Assembly (NCBI RefSeq): GCF_002954325.1
Contig: NZ_MQVX01000001.1
Coordinates: 687,546-751,545 of the forward strand
Direction of reading: 5' to 3'
Length of the DNA: 64,000 nt
Source of the DNA: Aureicoccus marinus
GTDB taxonomy: Bacteria; Bacteroidota; Bacteroidia; Flavobacteriales; Flavobacteriaceae
Shown one piece after another: positions 9,738 to 22,051 of this stretch. Position 1 is the stretch's first letter. Every line of letters begins with the position of its first letter. Position numbers and translations under genes: made by a program. The notes beneath the pieces are model-generated. The model did not search any database, was not told the origin of the DNA, and was given only the letters and a program-made list of their open reading frames with translations.

Positions 9738-10463
9738 TTAACTCATGGTGCGGATCGCATTTTTGGTCAGTAATTCTTTGAGTTGATCCACTCTAGGCTT
9801 GTAAGAGCGAGAGAAGGGCAGGGGTTCCCTATCCCGAATGCTGAATTGGTTTTTTCGGTAATTGATTCGAGAGACATAATCGCTGTTGATGATGTAGCTC
9901 TGGTGTACCCGAATAAAGTTCTCAGGCAAGGCTCCCTCATAGGACTTGAGGGTTTTGTAGGCAGAAATCACCTTCCCGTTGCGCATATGGAAGTCCGTAG
10001 TATTGTTGTCTGCTTTTAAATACAGGATCTCATCCGTCTTTAGGTAATGGAAATCCGAATAGGTCTTCAGGCAAAGGGTTGGGCTCTTTTCGGAAAGGGG
10101 AAGGGATTTTTGTAGACGCAGGAGTGTTTTGTTCAAATCGACCCCCCGAAAAGGAAGATGCATAAGATCAAAGAAACCCAATTTGATCGCAGGATAAGCC
10201 ATGCCGGTATCCCGAGAAAGCCCGATCATCAAGGGCATTTCTATTAAGAACTGATGCAATTGATTGATGAAGTTGTCCAGTGGAGCCCCCTGCTCCATGC
10301 GAACAAAAATCAGATCGGGCTGAGTTTCTAGGATGATTTCGAGACCTTCCTCGTAATCTTTGGCATGGGCCACTTCCATCAAGCCTTCTCGTTGAGAGAG
10401 GTGTTCAAGGGCGGAGGTAGAATCTGCACCCTCTTGGTCGACAAAGACGTAAGTATATCCCAT
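9738..10463 (-). CDS. LytTR-domain transcriptional regulator with a receiver-like domain lacking the phospho-Asp
   Basis: About 241 aa. The N-terminal 120 residues have a receiver-like pattern (YTYVFVDQEGADS, then QPDLIFVRMEQGAP), but the position of the phospho-acceptor Asp, normally after a DLIFL-type strand, holds Arg. The C-terminal 100 residues are a LytTR DNA-binding domain with the hallmarks YLKADNNTTDFHMRNGK and the conserved FIRVHQSYIIN. ATG at 10463 is preferred over the upstream TTG at 10472 because GGGGAAA stands just before it. No cognate kinase is adjacent, so control by phosphorylation is doubtful. Confidence 0.83.
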   Translation of the reverse strand: MGYTYVFVDQEGADSTSALEHLSQREGLMEVAHAKDYEEGLEIILETQPDLIFVRMEQGAPLDNFINQLHQFLIEMPLMIGLSRDTGMAYPAIKLGFFDLMHLPFRGVDLNKTLLRLQKSLPLSEKSPTLCLKTYSDFHYLKTDEILYLKADNNTTDFHMRNGKVISAYKTLKSYEGALPENFIRVHQSYIINSDYVSRINYRKNQFSIRDREPLPFSRSYKPRVDQLKELLTKNAIRTMS

Positions 10464-10546
10464 TTTCCCCAATAGTGGAGGGACAAGGTAGGGTGCATTT
10501 TGTGGATTGGACTACAGATTTCCCACAATAAAATTGAGGTTTTTCT

Positions 10547-12115
10547 TTATTCGGGAATATATTCCAAGGCACCCAAATCCGCTGGTAGAGTACGGGTATT
10601 CCCCCACAGATCCAGAGGAAGTAGAGCCGATATGGATTCACGGGCGCGTTCCCTGGCTCCAGATTCAGGAAGTAAGCGAAAATCCTCAAAAGCTGGTTCA
10701 GTGAACTCCGCAGGGTTGTTTAAAAAGAGGGAGCGGTAGCGATTGATACTGGTAAAATCGTATAAAGGATCGTTGACCAAGGTCTGACTCAGATCGTTAA
10801 ACCGAAGCAAGCAATGGTCCAAGCTAAATTCGAAACTTGCTGCCGGGCTCGCTGCAGCTAAAAATTCCAGGGAGCGATTTCCGTCGATGATGGTATTTAT
10901 AAAATTCGCTTGTTCCAAATCTCCAGTGAGTATACCGGCCGTACCCAAATCGATGAAGTTGTCGATAAACAGCGCTGGTGTATTCCGAAATCCTGCGGTC
11001 CAGTAATTAGCTAGTGTACAGTGCCGAAATTGATAGTGTCCGCCTAAATTCAGGTACACGCTGTAAATCCCCGCACTTCCGATGATGGAGTTGTCAATTT
11101 CTGCTCGGCTATTGCGGAGTAGGAGGCCAATATTTTGGCTGTTGTGGATTTGACTGTTGGTCAGCGTTAAACGCGTTGTCTCGGTTCCTCCGCCTTCCAG
11201 AAAAATCCCGACGCTGGCATTGCGTAAAATCAGGTGATTCATTTGACTAGGACGACTTTCGGCCGAAAGCCAAACCCCGCCCCATTGACCAGACTGGTAT
11301 TCCCATTCGGGTTCCAGGCGGTCTCCTTCAAAAATAACGGCATTCTCTTTCAGCTCCACGTCCGTACTTAAAGCCCCGTTCACTTGAAGGCTGCCCTGAG
11401 GACCTACATAAATTCCTGAGTTCTTGTGGAAGTAGAGTCGTGCTCCCGGGTCAATGACCAGATCACGATCTTCGGGTACCGCTGCATATCCGTAAATCAC
11501 ATAAGGCTTATCTGCCGTAAAACGCAGTTCGTCGTCTTCCAATAAAAATCCTTCAAGAGCGATAATATTGCCTTGTCCGTCCGTGCCGATAGGAACCAAC
11601 TCTCTTTCGCCATCTTCCCCGCGTTCTGGGTACAGGAATACCGCATCCCTCACCAGAGTGACCAGTTCAACCGTCTGGTCCGAAATCCCGTCGCCAAACA
11701 GGATTTGGTCGGTCAACAGAAAGTCCGGTTGACTTCCGTCCAGTCTCTGCGTAACTTCAACAAAAACAAATAGACTGTCCTTGGCCAGTAGCGGAATGTC
11801 TTCAAAGGACTGACCCGCTAAACCATCAACATTTAGACGGTAGGAGCTACTGTTTCCTTCTGCCAGGCGGACAGAGGGGATGAGGATGTCTTCATCAGAG
11901 GTGTTGTATACTTTAAAATTGTAGGTGCTACTGGAAATCCCGGTGAAGATAGTATCCAGAAAAAGGGTGTCTTTAGAAAAAGCCAACTGCCCTGTGCTCG
12001 GATTGAAGTTAAAATCTTCCCGGCAAGAGGTGATGAGCAGTGTGCTTACCACGAGTAATACCACGGTTGCAGCCCAAAAGGGTTTTCTTGAATGGGAAGG
12101 AGGAATTCTATTCAT
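10547..12115 (-). CDS. Lipoprotein with a right-handed parallel beta-helix domain
   Basis: Predicted outer-surface lipoprotein of 522 aa. The N terminus has a membrane-type signal (ATVVLLVVSTLLITSC) with lipobox at about residue 31. Residues about 35-130 form a beta-sandwich-like region (LFLDTIFTGISSSTYNFKVYN). From about 200 on there are short repeated strands with Asn/Gly turns (MNHLILRNASVGIFLEGGG, LTLTNSQIHNSQNIGLLLRN) typical of pectate-lyase-like parallel beta helices. The end (LPLDLWGNTRTLPADLGALEY) matches the choice-of-anchor-like tail common in such Bacteroidota proteins. Its ATG directly abuts the stop of the glutaminyl-cyclase gene upstream, so the two are probably translationally coupled. 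Substrate unknown. Confidence 0.8.
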   Translation of the reverse strand: MNRIPPSHSRKPFWAATVVLLVVSTLLITSCREDFNFNPSTGQLAFSKDTLFLDTIFTGISSSTYNFKVYNTSDEDILIPSVRLAEGNSSSYRLNVDGLAGQSFEDIPLLAKDSLFVFVEVTQRLDGSQPDFLLTDQILFGDGISDQTVELVTLVRDAVFLYPERGEDGERELVPIGTDGQGNIIALEGFLLEDDELRFTADKPYVIYGYAAVPEDRDLVIDPGARLYFHKNSGIYVGPQGSLQVNGALSTDVELKENAVIFEGDRLEPEWEYQSGQWGGVWLSAESRPSQMNHLILRNASVGIFLEGGGTETTRLTLTNSQIHNSQNIGLLLRNSRAEIDNSIIGSAGIYSVYLNLGGHYQFRHCTLANYWTAGFRNTPALFIDNFIDLGTAGILTGDLEQANFINTIIDGNRSLEFLAAASPAASFEFSLDHCLLRFNDLSQTLVNDPLYDFTSINRYRSLFLNNPAEFTEPAFEDFRLLPESGARERARESISALLPLDLWGNTRTLPADLGALEYIPE

Positions 12116-13162
12116 TTATTTCTCTTCAAAGCGAATTTCAAAGAGCTTGTTCCAGTTCTTACCCGTGATAAAAAAACTGTCACGTCCCGGGTGGTAGGCG
12201 ATGCCATTAAGTACAGAATTCAAAGGATCCCACTCGGAACCTTTTTTCACTCTTTCCATAAGACCACCCATATTGACCACTCCAGTCAGGGCTCCTGATT
12301 TGGCATCGATAATCATGATGCTTTGCTTCTGGTAAACATTGGCGTATATCTTTCCGTCGACATACTCGAGCTCATTCGCTTTGTTGTATAACGATTTGTG
12401 GGTCACCAATTGTATGTGTCCAACCTCTTTTAAAGTTTTGGGATCCAATTTCCAGAGCTTATGGGTGCCGTCGCTTTTATAAATGAACTCCTCATCATGG
12501 CACAGCCCCCAACCTTGTTTGCTTTCGCCATAGGCAAAGGACTTTTCTCGCCCGAGTCCAGATAGATCGTAAACAAAGCCCAGTCCGGCTTCCCAAGTAA
12601 GCCAAACAACCTGATCATCCCAAACGGTCAGGCCTTCTCCGAAGTATTGATCTTCCAAGGCGGTCAGGGCCCACACTTTACCTGTTTCGAACTCCAGTTT
12701 CTTCAAAAGCGAATTCCCTCTTTTACCGGTGCTCTCGAGCAGGGTGTCGCCATAAAATTCCAATCCCTGTGTATAGGCACTCGGATCATGGCGAAATTCA
12801 TTGAGCAGGGTATAGGTATATAACTTCGGAGGGGTTTTGGACAAGAGGCGAATGGATTTGCTTTTGGTCAAGGTGTCCTCGCCGACCAGAAATTTGAATT
12901 GCAGCTCTTGATCGCCAAGCGGAAATTCGGGCAAGGTGATTTCCTTATTCCCTGAACTTAGGGTTTGATCATCCAAGTGAACGGAGAGCAGACTCCATTC
13001 CCGATTCTTAGGATTTTTCAGGGTCCAAGAGAGGGGATCGCCCGCCTTTAATTGGGTATTGTTTTCAATTTGAATCTTTAAATCATCAAAATTCGGGTCG
13101 TCCTTGCATTGGGTGAGAAGCAGGAACAAGGGAGCAAAAAGGAGTAAAAGTGGTTTTTTCAT
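12116..13162 (-). CDS. Glutaminyl-peptide cyclotransferase (plant/bacterial type), lipoprotein
   Basis: Enzyme that would convert N-terminal glutamine to pyroglutamate. The start at 13162 (MKKPLLLLFAPLFLLLTQC) gives a lipoprotein signal with lipobox LTQC; the longer reading frame upstream would overlap the SRP RNA gene and is rejected. After an Ig-like N-terminal region, residues about 125-345 form the five-bladed propeller of family PF05096: YTQGLEFYGDTLLESTG, LTWEAGLGFVYD, WGLCHDEEFIYKSDGT, NELEYVDGKIYANVY and LNGIAYHPGRDSFFITGK. Length 348 aa is usual for the Bacteroidota lipoprotein version. The stop codon is immediately followed by the next gene's ATG. Confidence 0.87.
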   Translation of the reverse strand: MKKPLLLLFAPLFLLLTQCKDDPNFDDLKIQIENNTQLKAGDPLSWTLKNPKNREWSLLSVHLDDQTLSSGNKEITLPEFPLGDQELQFKFLVGEDTLTKSKSIRLLSKTPPKLYTYTLLNEFRHDPSAYTQGLEFYGDTLLESTGKRGNSLLKKLEFETGKVWALTALEDQYFGEGLTVWDDQVVWLTWEAGLGFVYDLSGLGREKSFAYGESKQGWGLCHDEEFIYKSDGTHKLWKLDPKTLKEVGHIQLVTHKSLYNKANELEYVDGKIYANVYQKQSIMIIDAKSGALTGVVNMGGLMERVKKGSEWDPLNSVLNGIAYHPGRDSFFITGKNWNKLFEIRFEEK

Positions 13163-13190
13163 CTTACACGAAATTAATAGGATATCCCAA

Positions 13191-13220
13191 TTGCCACAAG
13201 AGGAAAAGGTTCTATCTTTG
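13191..13220 (+). promoter_or_regulatory. Bacteroidota sigma-A promoter of the SRP RNA gene
   Basis: A -33 TTG (13191-13193) and a perfect -7 TATCTTTG (13213-13220) are separated by 19 bases, the standard Bacteroidota spacing. Transcription would start within a few bases of 13225, the 5' end of the SRP RNA. Confidence 0.75.
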
Positions 13221-13224
13221 CCCG

Positions 13225-13320
13225 CGGCAAGTCCTACACGACCAGCTCCTGCAGAATCCCCCAGGGTGGGAACGCAGCAAGGGTATGTGGTTGTAGCGGT
13301 GCGATGTAGGTAGCTTGCCG
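13225..13320 (+). ncRNA. ffs: Bacterial small SRP RNA (4.5S)
   Basis: RNA scaffold of the signal recognition particle that binds Ffh. The ends pair (CGGCAAG with CTTGCCG) to close one long hairpin. The apical part has the conserved Ffh-binding internal loops and tetraloop: CCAGGGTGGGAACGCAGCAAGG contains the invariant core around a GGAA tetraloop. A T6 run follows at 13321, completing an intrinsic terminator, and a good promoter precedes it. Confidence 0.95.
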
Positions 13321-13349
13321 TTTTTTGTTGGGTAAAATCAACCCCTATC

Positions 13350-14162
13350 ATGGCAGCTGAACAAATTGTTTTAATCACCGGTGCATCTTCGGGGATCGGC
13401 AAAGCCATCGGCTTGCATCTCCTTTCTAAAGGGTATGCGGTTTACGGCACGACCCGAAATCCCAACAACTACAAAGACTTTACTGACTTTCCTCTTGTCC
13501 AGCTCGATGTTCGCGAACCCGAAAGTGTTCAGAAATGTGTTCAGGAGCTGATGGACAAAGCCGGCCGTATCGATGTTTTGGTGAACAATGCGGGTATTGG
13601 AATTACCGGTCCGGTTGAAGAAACACCGCTAGATGAGATGCAGGCCGTATTTGAGACCAATTTTTATGGTCCTTTACGCTTGATCCAAGAGGTTTTGCCC
13701 GTAATGCGGTCCCAGAATGGGGGAACGATCATCAATATTACCTCTATCGCAGGCTATATGGGTTTGCCTTTTCGAGGGGCCTATTCCGCTTCTAAGGGAG
13801 CCCTTTCCCTGATGACGGAATCCCTTCGGCTAGAAACCAAAGGACAGGGGATTCGGATTTGCTCCTTGGCCCCTGGAGATTTCGCGACCAACATTGCCCA
13901 AGGGCGTTACCATGCACCTGTGATCGAAGGGTCCCCCTACGAGAAGACCTATGGCTTCAGTCTTGATCGCATCGACGAGGATGTGGATGGAGCTTCTGAC
14001 CCGATTGCGGTCGGCAAGCAGATTGAGCACATTCTCAATACAGCTCAACCCAAAGTACATTATCCAGTAGGGGAGTTTCTTCAAAAATTCTCCATCAAAT
14101 TAAAGGGGTTACTTCCCGGTACTTGGTACGAAAAGTTATTAGCGCAGCACTATAAGTTGTAG
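13350..14162 (+). CDS. Short-chain dehydrogenase/reductase (SDR), classical type
   Basis: NAD(P)-dependent oxidoreductase of 270 aa. It shows the cofactor motif TGASSGIGKA near the N terminus, NNAGIG at about residue 88, the catalytic Ser in ITSIAGYMG and the YSASKGA pair (Tyr/Lys) of the classical SDR family. After the first strand, TTRNP suggests NADP preference, since an Arg follows strand 2. The C-terminal region is longer than the minimal 250-aa form and is similar to the retinol-dehydrogenase-like subgroup. The substrate cannot be told from sequence. It follows the SRP RNA and precedes the transaldolase gene by 23 bases. Confidence 0.88.
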   Translation: MAAEQIVLITGASSGIGKAIGLHLLSKGYAVYGTTRNPNNYKDFTDFPLVQLDVREPESVQKCVQELMDKAGRIDVLVNNAGIGITGPVEETPLDEMQAVFETNFYGPLRLIQEVLPVMRSQNGGTIINITSIAGYMGLPFRGAYSASKGALSLMTESLRLETKGQGIRICSLAPGDFATNIAQGRYHAPVIEGSPYEKTYGFSLDRIDEDVDGASDPIAVGKQIEHILNTAQPKVHYPVGEFLQKFSIKLKGLLPGTWYEKLLAQHYKL

Positions 14163-14185
14163 TTTTGAACTAAACCTATTCATCT

Positions 14186-14842
14186 ATGAAATTTTTTATC
14201 GATACAGCGAACCTAGACCAGATCAAAGAAGCTCAAGCGCTGGGCGTTCTTGATGGTGTGACGACTAATCCATCGCTTATGGCCAAAGAAGGCATCACCG
14301 GGCATGACAATATTATTCAGCACTACGTCAATATTTGCGAGGCGGTAGACGGAGACGTATCTGCCGAGGTGGTGAGTACAACCTTTGATGAAATGGTTGC
14401 AGAAGGAGAAGCCCTTGCGGCCTTACATCCTCAGATTGTCGTTAAAGTTCCGATGATCAAAGACGGCGTAAAGGCACTTCGCTATTTTACCGATAAAGGA
14501 ATTAGAACCAATTGTACACTGGTTTTCTCTGCCGGCCAGGCGCTTTTGGCTGCGAAGGCAGGAGCCACTTATGTTTCCCCTTTTATCGGACGCTTGGACG
14601 ATATTTCAACAGACGGATTAAATCTTATTGCTGAGATTCGCCAGATCTATGACAACTACGGATTTGAAACTCAAATCTTGGCCGCTTCGGTGCGTCATAC
14701 CATGCATGTTATTGATTGCGCAAAGATTGGTGCAGACGTGATGACCGGACCTCTATCGGCGATTGAAGGATTGCTGAAGCATCCTCTAACCGACATCGGA
14801 CTCGAGAAATTCTTAGCGGATTACCGAAAAGGAAACGGATAA
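14186..14842 (+). CDS. fsa: Fructose-6-phosphate aldolase / TalC-type transaldolase
   Basis: Small (218 aa) class I aldolase of the TalC/FSA subfamily. It starts [16 protein letters not shown], has the conserved [13 protein letters not shown], and the Schiff-base lysine in VVKVPM (about residue 90). The core barrel continues with [31 protein letters not shown]-type strands and ASVRHTMHV. Members act either as transaldolase in the non-oxidative pentose phosphate pathway or as fructose-6-phosphate aldolase. In Bacteroidota this is usually the only transaldolase, so transaldolase activity is the likelier role. Confidence 0.9.
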   Translation: MKFFIDTANLDQIKEAQALGVLDGVTTNPSLMAKEGITGHDNIIQHYVNICEAVDGDVSAEVVSTTFDEMVAEGEALAALHPQIVVKVPMIKDGVKALRYFTDKGIRTNCTLVFSAGQALLAAKAGATYVSPFIGRLDDISTDGLNLIAEIRQIYDNYGFETQILAASVRHTMHVIDCAKIGADVMTGPLSAIEGLLKHPLTDIGLEKFLADYRKGNG

Positions 14843-14844
14843 AC

Positions 14845-16253
14845 TTACTGGCTTGCCAGCTCTTGAGAACCCTGCAGTAGCAGGGTTCTTTTCATATGGG
14901 CAAAACCGTTCAGCACAATAGTGTCCTGTGCTATAATGCACTGATTCAGGTCGTGCAAGAGGTGTCTGATCTGATCGGAATCACTTACTCGAAATTGGAG
15001 GGCGGTATCGACTTGCATCTTGCGAACCATTCCCCGCCAATCCTGTTCTGCAGTTTCGAGGTTAATACCCACAAATTGCCAGTCCGGACGCTTTCTTTGA
15101 AGGCTGTCCAGTTGTCGGGTAACATTTTTAAAGTGTCCCATTTGTCGCCCTGACCAAAAGTAAAACAAGGTGTGTTTGCCTTTCGAAATTTGCGGAAAGC
15201 TCACTTGGTTGTTGTCCATACCCCAAACCTTAACAGCCGGGAGAGGTGCTCCAAATTGCAATTCCTGAATTCCTTTGAACTTAACTCTGATTTCTTCTTT
15301 GTGGCCCTGATGGCTCGAAAAACCTTCGTATAAGGCTAAAAAATCCTCCGTTTGCGGATCTGCCGGTGAACCTTGATCAGGTAATCCAAGGCCACATTGC
15401 GCATGAGGTTATTCTTAAGGGTTTCCTGATCGACCAGGCTATCAATAAGACGTAGCTTGTGGGTATTCAGGTGCAGAAAGTCCTTTTGACTGGGCTTTGC
15501 TACAGCACAGGTATCCATACAAGCCATATAGGTCAAGTTCCCGAAATGGTATTTCAAGAAATCGTAATAGGGTTCTAGATAACTCAGCTGTTCGCTGCTA
15601 ACATTGAGTTCAGAGCGGTAAGCGTAAAAGTCTTTAGGAAGTTGAGGGAATCCGTCTTCCTTAACTTTCTTTTTGTGTACAAAGGGGTACTTCTCTCGGT
15701 AGACGTAGTTTCCGAAATCGATAACCGCCTGACCCATTTCTCGGGCTTCTTCCGACATTTCTACTTCGTTGAGAAGGGTTTGCAACTCTTCCATTTTCAT
15801 GTCGCGAAGACTATCCATTTTGTGTCGGAACTCTTCCGGGCTTAGTCCGTAGTAAGTAGAGACCAGCTCTTCTTCATCCTCGTGACTGAGGTACATTTCG
15901 ATGAGGAAGTTGTTGATTTGTTCATTGCTACCGAAGAAGGCCAGGGATTCGTCGAAGGCCATGGTATTCAAGCGGATCAAAATGCTGTCACCAGGCTCTA
16001 GATAAACGTACTGGTACTCTGGTGCATGTTGAAAGTGGTGAAGACCCGGTTCAAGATTTTCTATCTCGATGGAGAACCGGTTGTTCTTGTCGAGCTTGGC
16101 CGAATCGATGACTTCATCTCCCTTATGCAGGACGACATAGTCACTGGTGGGATGAACAATCTGGCCGCTGAAAAAGACCAAGTTTTCAGGCTTGTCCTTC
16201 TTCCCACAACTTGCAAGCACGACTAAGAGGCAGAGAGGTAATAAATGCTTCAT
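14845..16253 (-). CDS. TlpA/AhpC-TSA-like thioredoxin-fold lipoprotein, apparent frameshift
   Basis: The N-terminal part starts MKHLLPLCLLVVLASC (lipobox LASC, start 16253) and holds a beta-rich domain (residues about 20-100, DUF4369-like) and a helical middle. It stops at 15336. The C-terminal part continues in another frame as ADPQTEDFLALYEGFSSH and on to a thioredoxin-like fold (KGKHTLFYFWSGRQMGHF, then WQFVGINLE). Adding one G in CACCGGCAGAT joins both into about 469 aa, the size of this family. The usual CxxC is absent: the expected site reads SGRQMGH, so redox activity is doubtful. Probably a sequencing deletion. Convergent with fsa, 2 bases apart. Confidence 0.82.
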
Positions 16254-16375
16254 ATTCAATCGACGTCTTACAAATCTAGAGAACCGGATTTAGGGGTGCT
16301 GTTAATGAGCCGTTAAATGTTGTTAAGGCCGCTTTTAGTAAGGTAAAACACTGTTTTTAATCGGAGGTTAAATGA

Positions 16376-18762
<2,387 letters not shown>

Positions 18763-18970
18763 AACATCTTTTTATAGCAACGGCCTAAAGTTACATAACA
18801 GAATGCAGAAGTAAAACCCTCAGGCATAAAATTGAGTAGTTGTATTTGATAAAAAGTCCATATCCCGAGAATTTGATTCCCAGGGATCAACTTTTTTTCA
18901 CTAGTTTAGCCCTTCTGCACTGGTCTCAACTTAGAGGTTCCAGTCCAGAAACCAAACTGACAAACTAACC

Positions 18971-19471
18971 ATGTTTAAGGAAATAAGCATTCGACTCTTA
19001 TTGTGTATGGCTCTGTTTGCTCTGACCACTGGTCTGCAGGCTCAGGACAGCCATAAGACAATACTAAATGCCTTGAACAAAAGTGAGCTTTCAGCCACGC
19101 TGGAAAAGGTGGACGACTACACCTTATTTGCTCCCGCAGATCAAGTGTTTTGGAATCTTCCCAAGGAACAGTTTCAGCAACTATTCAATCGTCAGGATCC
19201 CTCTTTTTTAGAAAATGTCTTGCGCTATCACATTGTTGCCGGAAAACTAAGCGCCTCGCGTCTTCTCAACGATTTGGCAAAAAACAAAGGAAGAATGAGT
19301 TATCCCACCTTATTGGGTGATCGACTTCATTTTAAAATGGAAGGGCTGGATATACTCTTGGTAGATTCTCACGGGAACAAGGCCCGAATTACACAGGCGG
19401 ACCTTTCTACACAGGAAGACCAATTGATGCACGGCATCGACGGCTTGATTTTACCGCCAACTTACGATTAA
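18971..19471 (+). CDS. Secreted fasciclin (FAS1) domain protein
   Basis: A 166-residue exported protein: signal peptide (RLLLCMALFALTTGLQAQ, cleavage after about residue 24) followed by a single FAS1 domain. Diagnostic FAS1 elements are DDYTLFAPADQVFWNLP near the first conserved block and LRYHIVAGKLSASRLL near the second (H-x-V-x-G). FAS1 domains mediate adhesion or binding of small ligands; no catalytic role is known. The gene overlaps the pheT stop by 4 bases in convergent orientation. Confidence 0.85.
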   Translation: MFKEISIRLLLCMALFALTTGLQAQDSHKTILNALNKSELSATLEKVDDYTLFAPADQVFWNLPKEQFQQLFNRQDPSFLENVLRYHIVAGKLSASRLLNDLAKNKGRMSYPTLLGDRLHFKMEGLDILLVDSHGNKARITQADLSTQEDQLMHGIDGLILPPTYD

Positions 19472-21908
19472 CGCAATTCCGCTTTTAGTTCGTTTTGAAG
19501 ACGTTGGGTAATACGCTGCACGCTCTTGTCGATCTGCTTATCCGTCAAGGTTTTTCCTTCATCTTGTAAGGTCAGATGTACCGCATAGGACTTTTTGCCC
19601 TGTGGTAATTCCTTGCCTTCGTATACATCGAAGAGTCCAACTGATTTTAGGATTTTGTTTTCTGCCTTTAGGGCTTGCCCTTTGATGTCAGCAAAAGTAA
19701 CCTGCTGATCGACCAGCAGGGCGAGGTCTCTGCGCACCGCCGGAAACTTCGATACCGCTTTGTACTGGATTTGCTCTCTGGAGGCCAGGAGTTCCAAACA
19801 AAGGTCCCAGTTTATTTGGGCGTAGTACACTTCTAGCTTTAGGTCAAAGTGTTTACAAAGAGCCGGATCTAATGTCCCGACCTGAGCCAGGGTTGTTCCT
19901 TTGATTTTCCATTCCAACCCATCGCTATACATCCCTTTTTCCTCCACATAACTAGGCGTATCAAGGGTAATACCGATACGATTCATTAAAGACTCCAATT
20001 GACCTTTCAGGGTGTAGTAATCGGCTGTTTTGCCACTGGATTTCCAGTGGGGATAAACTTCTTTCTCTGCCATCCACAGACCCAGGTATTTCTTTTCCTC
20101 ATAAGATTCCTGTTTGGATTCTTCACTGACCTTGTGGTAGGTTTTTCCCCATTCGAATAAGGCTAGATGATCCTGCTGCCGGTTGCTGTTGTGGCGAAGA
20201 ACCGGAAGACCGGAAACAGCGCCCTCTGTTCGCATTCGACCGAGATCGGAACTCAAGGGGTTGAGCAGTTGTACTTCTTTGGAGGCGGCGATCCGAAACT
20301 TCTCCATTTCGAGGGGCTCCAGGCTATTGGTCAGGATTTCATTAAAGCCCTTCGCGCTCAAGAATTGACTGAGTTGGGTCTCTAATAAATGAGGTTCACT
20401 CCATTTGCTGCTGGCCACAGAAAAAGTCATTTTTTCGGGGATTTCTACGGTATTGTATCCGTACACCCGCAAGATTTCTTCGATAACGTCTACCTCTCGG
20501 GTGACGTCCACTCGGTAAAAAGGAACGAGTAGGTTCAGGCCTTTTGCGTTTTCTCCTTGAATTTGAATATCCAAGAGAGGAAGTATTTTTTGATCACCTC
20601 CCGGTCGATTGTACTTCCGATGAGGCTGTCGAGTCGGCTGTAGTTCAAGAAAACGGGGTGTGACGAAGCCTTCTGTTCCTCCAGATCAATGACCGGAGAA
20701 CTGACTTGACCACCAGCAATTTCTTGAATAAGCAAGGCCGCTCTTTTTAAAGCATAAACCACTTGCTCCTGATCGATTCCTCGCTCAAAACGGAAAGAGG
20801 CATCGGTATTCAGGCCATGTCTTTTGGCTGTTTTACGAATAGAAACAGGATCAAAATAGGCGCTCTCCAAGAAAATAGAGGTTGTTGAATCGCTCACCCC
20901 AGAATACTGACCACCAAAAACACCCGCTATACACATCGGCTTCTGGCTATCACAGATCATCAAATCTTCGGCCGAAAGTTTTCTTTCTACCCCATCGAGG
21001 GTAGTAAACGTTGTTCCTTCCGGAAGACGTTTTACAACGATGGTCCGGTCTTGTACTTTATCTAAGTCGAAGGCGTGCAAGGGCTGTCCCAGCTCATGAA
21101 GCACATAGTTCGTGGCATCGACAATATTGTTGATCGGACTCAGGCCAATCGCCTTTAAGCGGTTTTGCAACCAATTGGGTGATGGGGCGACAGTAAGGTT
21201 GGTCAATGTTAGCCCAGCATAACGCGGAGCTCCTTCGGCATCTTCTACCTGTACTTCTACCGGGTGGGTAGGGGAGTCTACAGAGAACGCACTTATAGAA
21301 GGAGGTGTCAAAGTCGCGTCTTCGTTTTTTAGAGCCAGGCCGGCGCGAAGGTCACGGGCAACCCCAAAATGACTCATGGCGTCCGCTCGGTTTGGCGTCA
21401 GGCCAATCTCAAAAACCTGATCTTCTTCGACGGTAAATACTTCCTTGAGTGGAGTACCGGCTTGCCAGTGGTCTTCCAAAACAAGAATTCCCTCGTGACT
21501 TTCGCCCAGACCCAGTTCGTCTTCGGCGCAAATCATTCCATGACTGAATTCACCGCGAATTTTTCCTTTTTTGATTTTCCAGGGATTGCCTTCACCATCG
21601 TACAATTCGGTACCGATAGTGGCAACGGGAACCGTCTGGCCTTGAGCAACATTAGGTGCCCCGCAGACTATTTGTACAGGTTCTTCCTGTCCGATATCGA
21701 CTTGGGTCAGTTTTAGTCGGTCTGCATTAGGGTGCTGTTGGCACTCGAGTACCTTGCCGATTACGACTCCTTCTAAGCCACCTTTAACGCTGCTAAAGGC
21801 TTCAATGCCTTCGACTTCGAGTCCGAGATCAGTAAGCAGCTCTCCAGCTTTTTCAGCCTCCCAATTCAGGGGAAGCATTTCTTTCATCCAGTTATAGGAA
21901 ATTTTCAT
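19468..21908 (-). CDS. pheT: Phenylalanyl-tRNA synthetase beta subunit, apparent frameshift
   Basis: Beta subunit of the alpha2beta2 enzyme that charges tRNA-Phe. From the N terminus: MKISYNWMKEMLPL, a tRNA-binding EMAP-like domain (VVIGKVLECQQHPNADRLKL), B3/B4 editing domain (GQPLHAFDLDK), B5 domain, the catalytic-like core, and a C-terminal ferredoxin-fold anticodon-binding domain (KFPAVRRDLALLVDQ). The frame breaks at about 20586, where GATC is followed by six As before TAC; a seventh A restores KKILPLLDIQIQGENAKG and gives one 813-codon frame, the normal length. As this gene is essential, I take it to be a homopolymer sequencing error. Confidence 0.95.
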
Positions 21909-22051
21909 GGGAATTTACCTCAGGGTCAACTATATCGCGCAAATATAAGGAATGCACTTGCGAAGAAGAGGCTTGGGCGGTCGAAAAAAAAACGACCATT
22001 CCCTGTATAAAAAGACTAAGTTTAACGTCTAAAGCCGTTCAACGCAATACT

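Noticed and set aside
13163-13408. Upstream extension of the glutaminyl cyclase frame to 13408
   Set aside because: It would run through the SRP RNA and its promoter; the Met at 13162 begins a proper lipoprotein signal peptide.
19468-20574. Separate gene for the second half of PheT
   Set aside because: The half lacks a start signal and continues the B5 domain exactly; one added A joins it to the first half.
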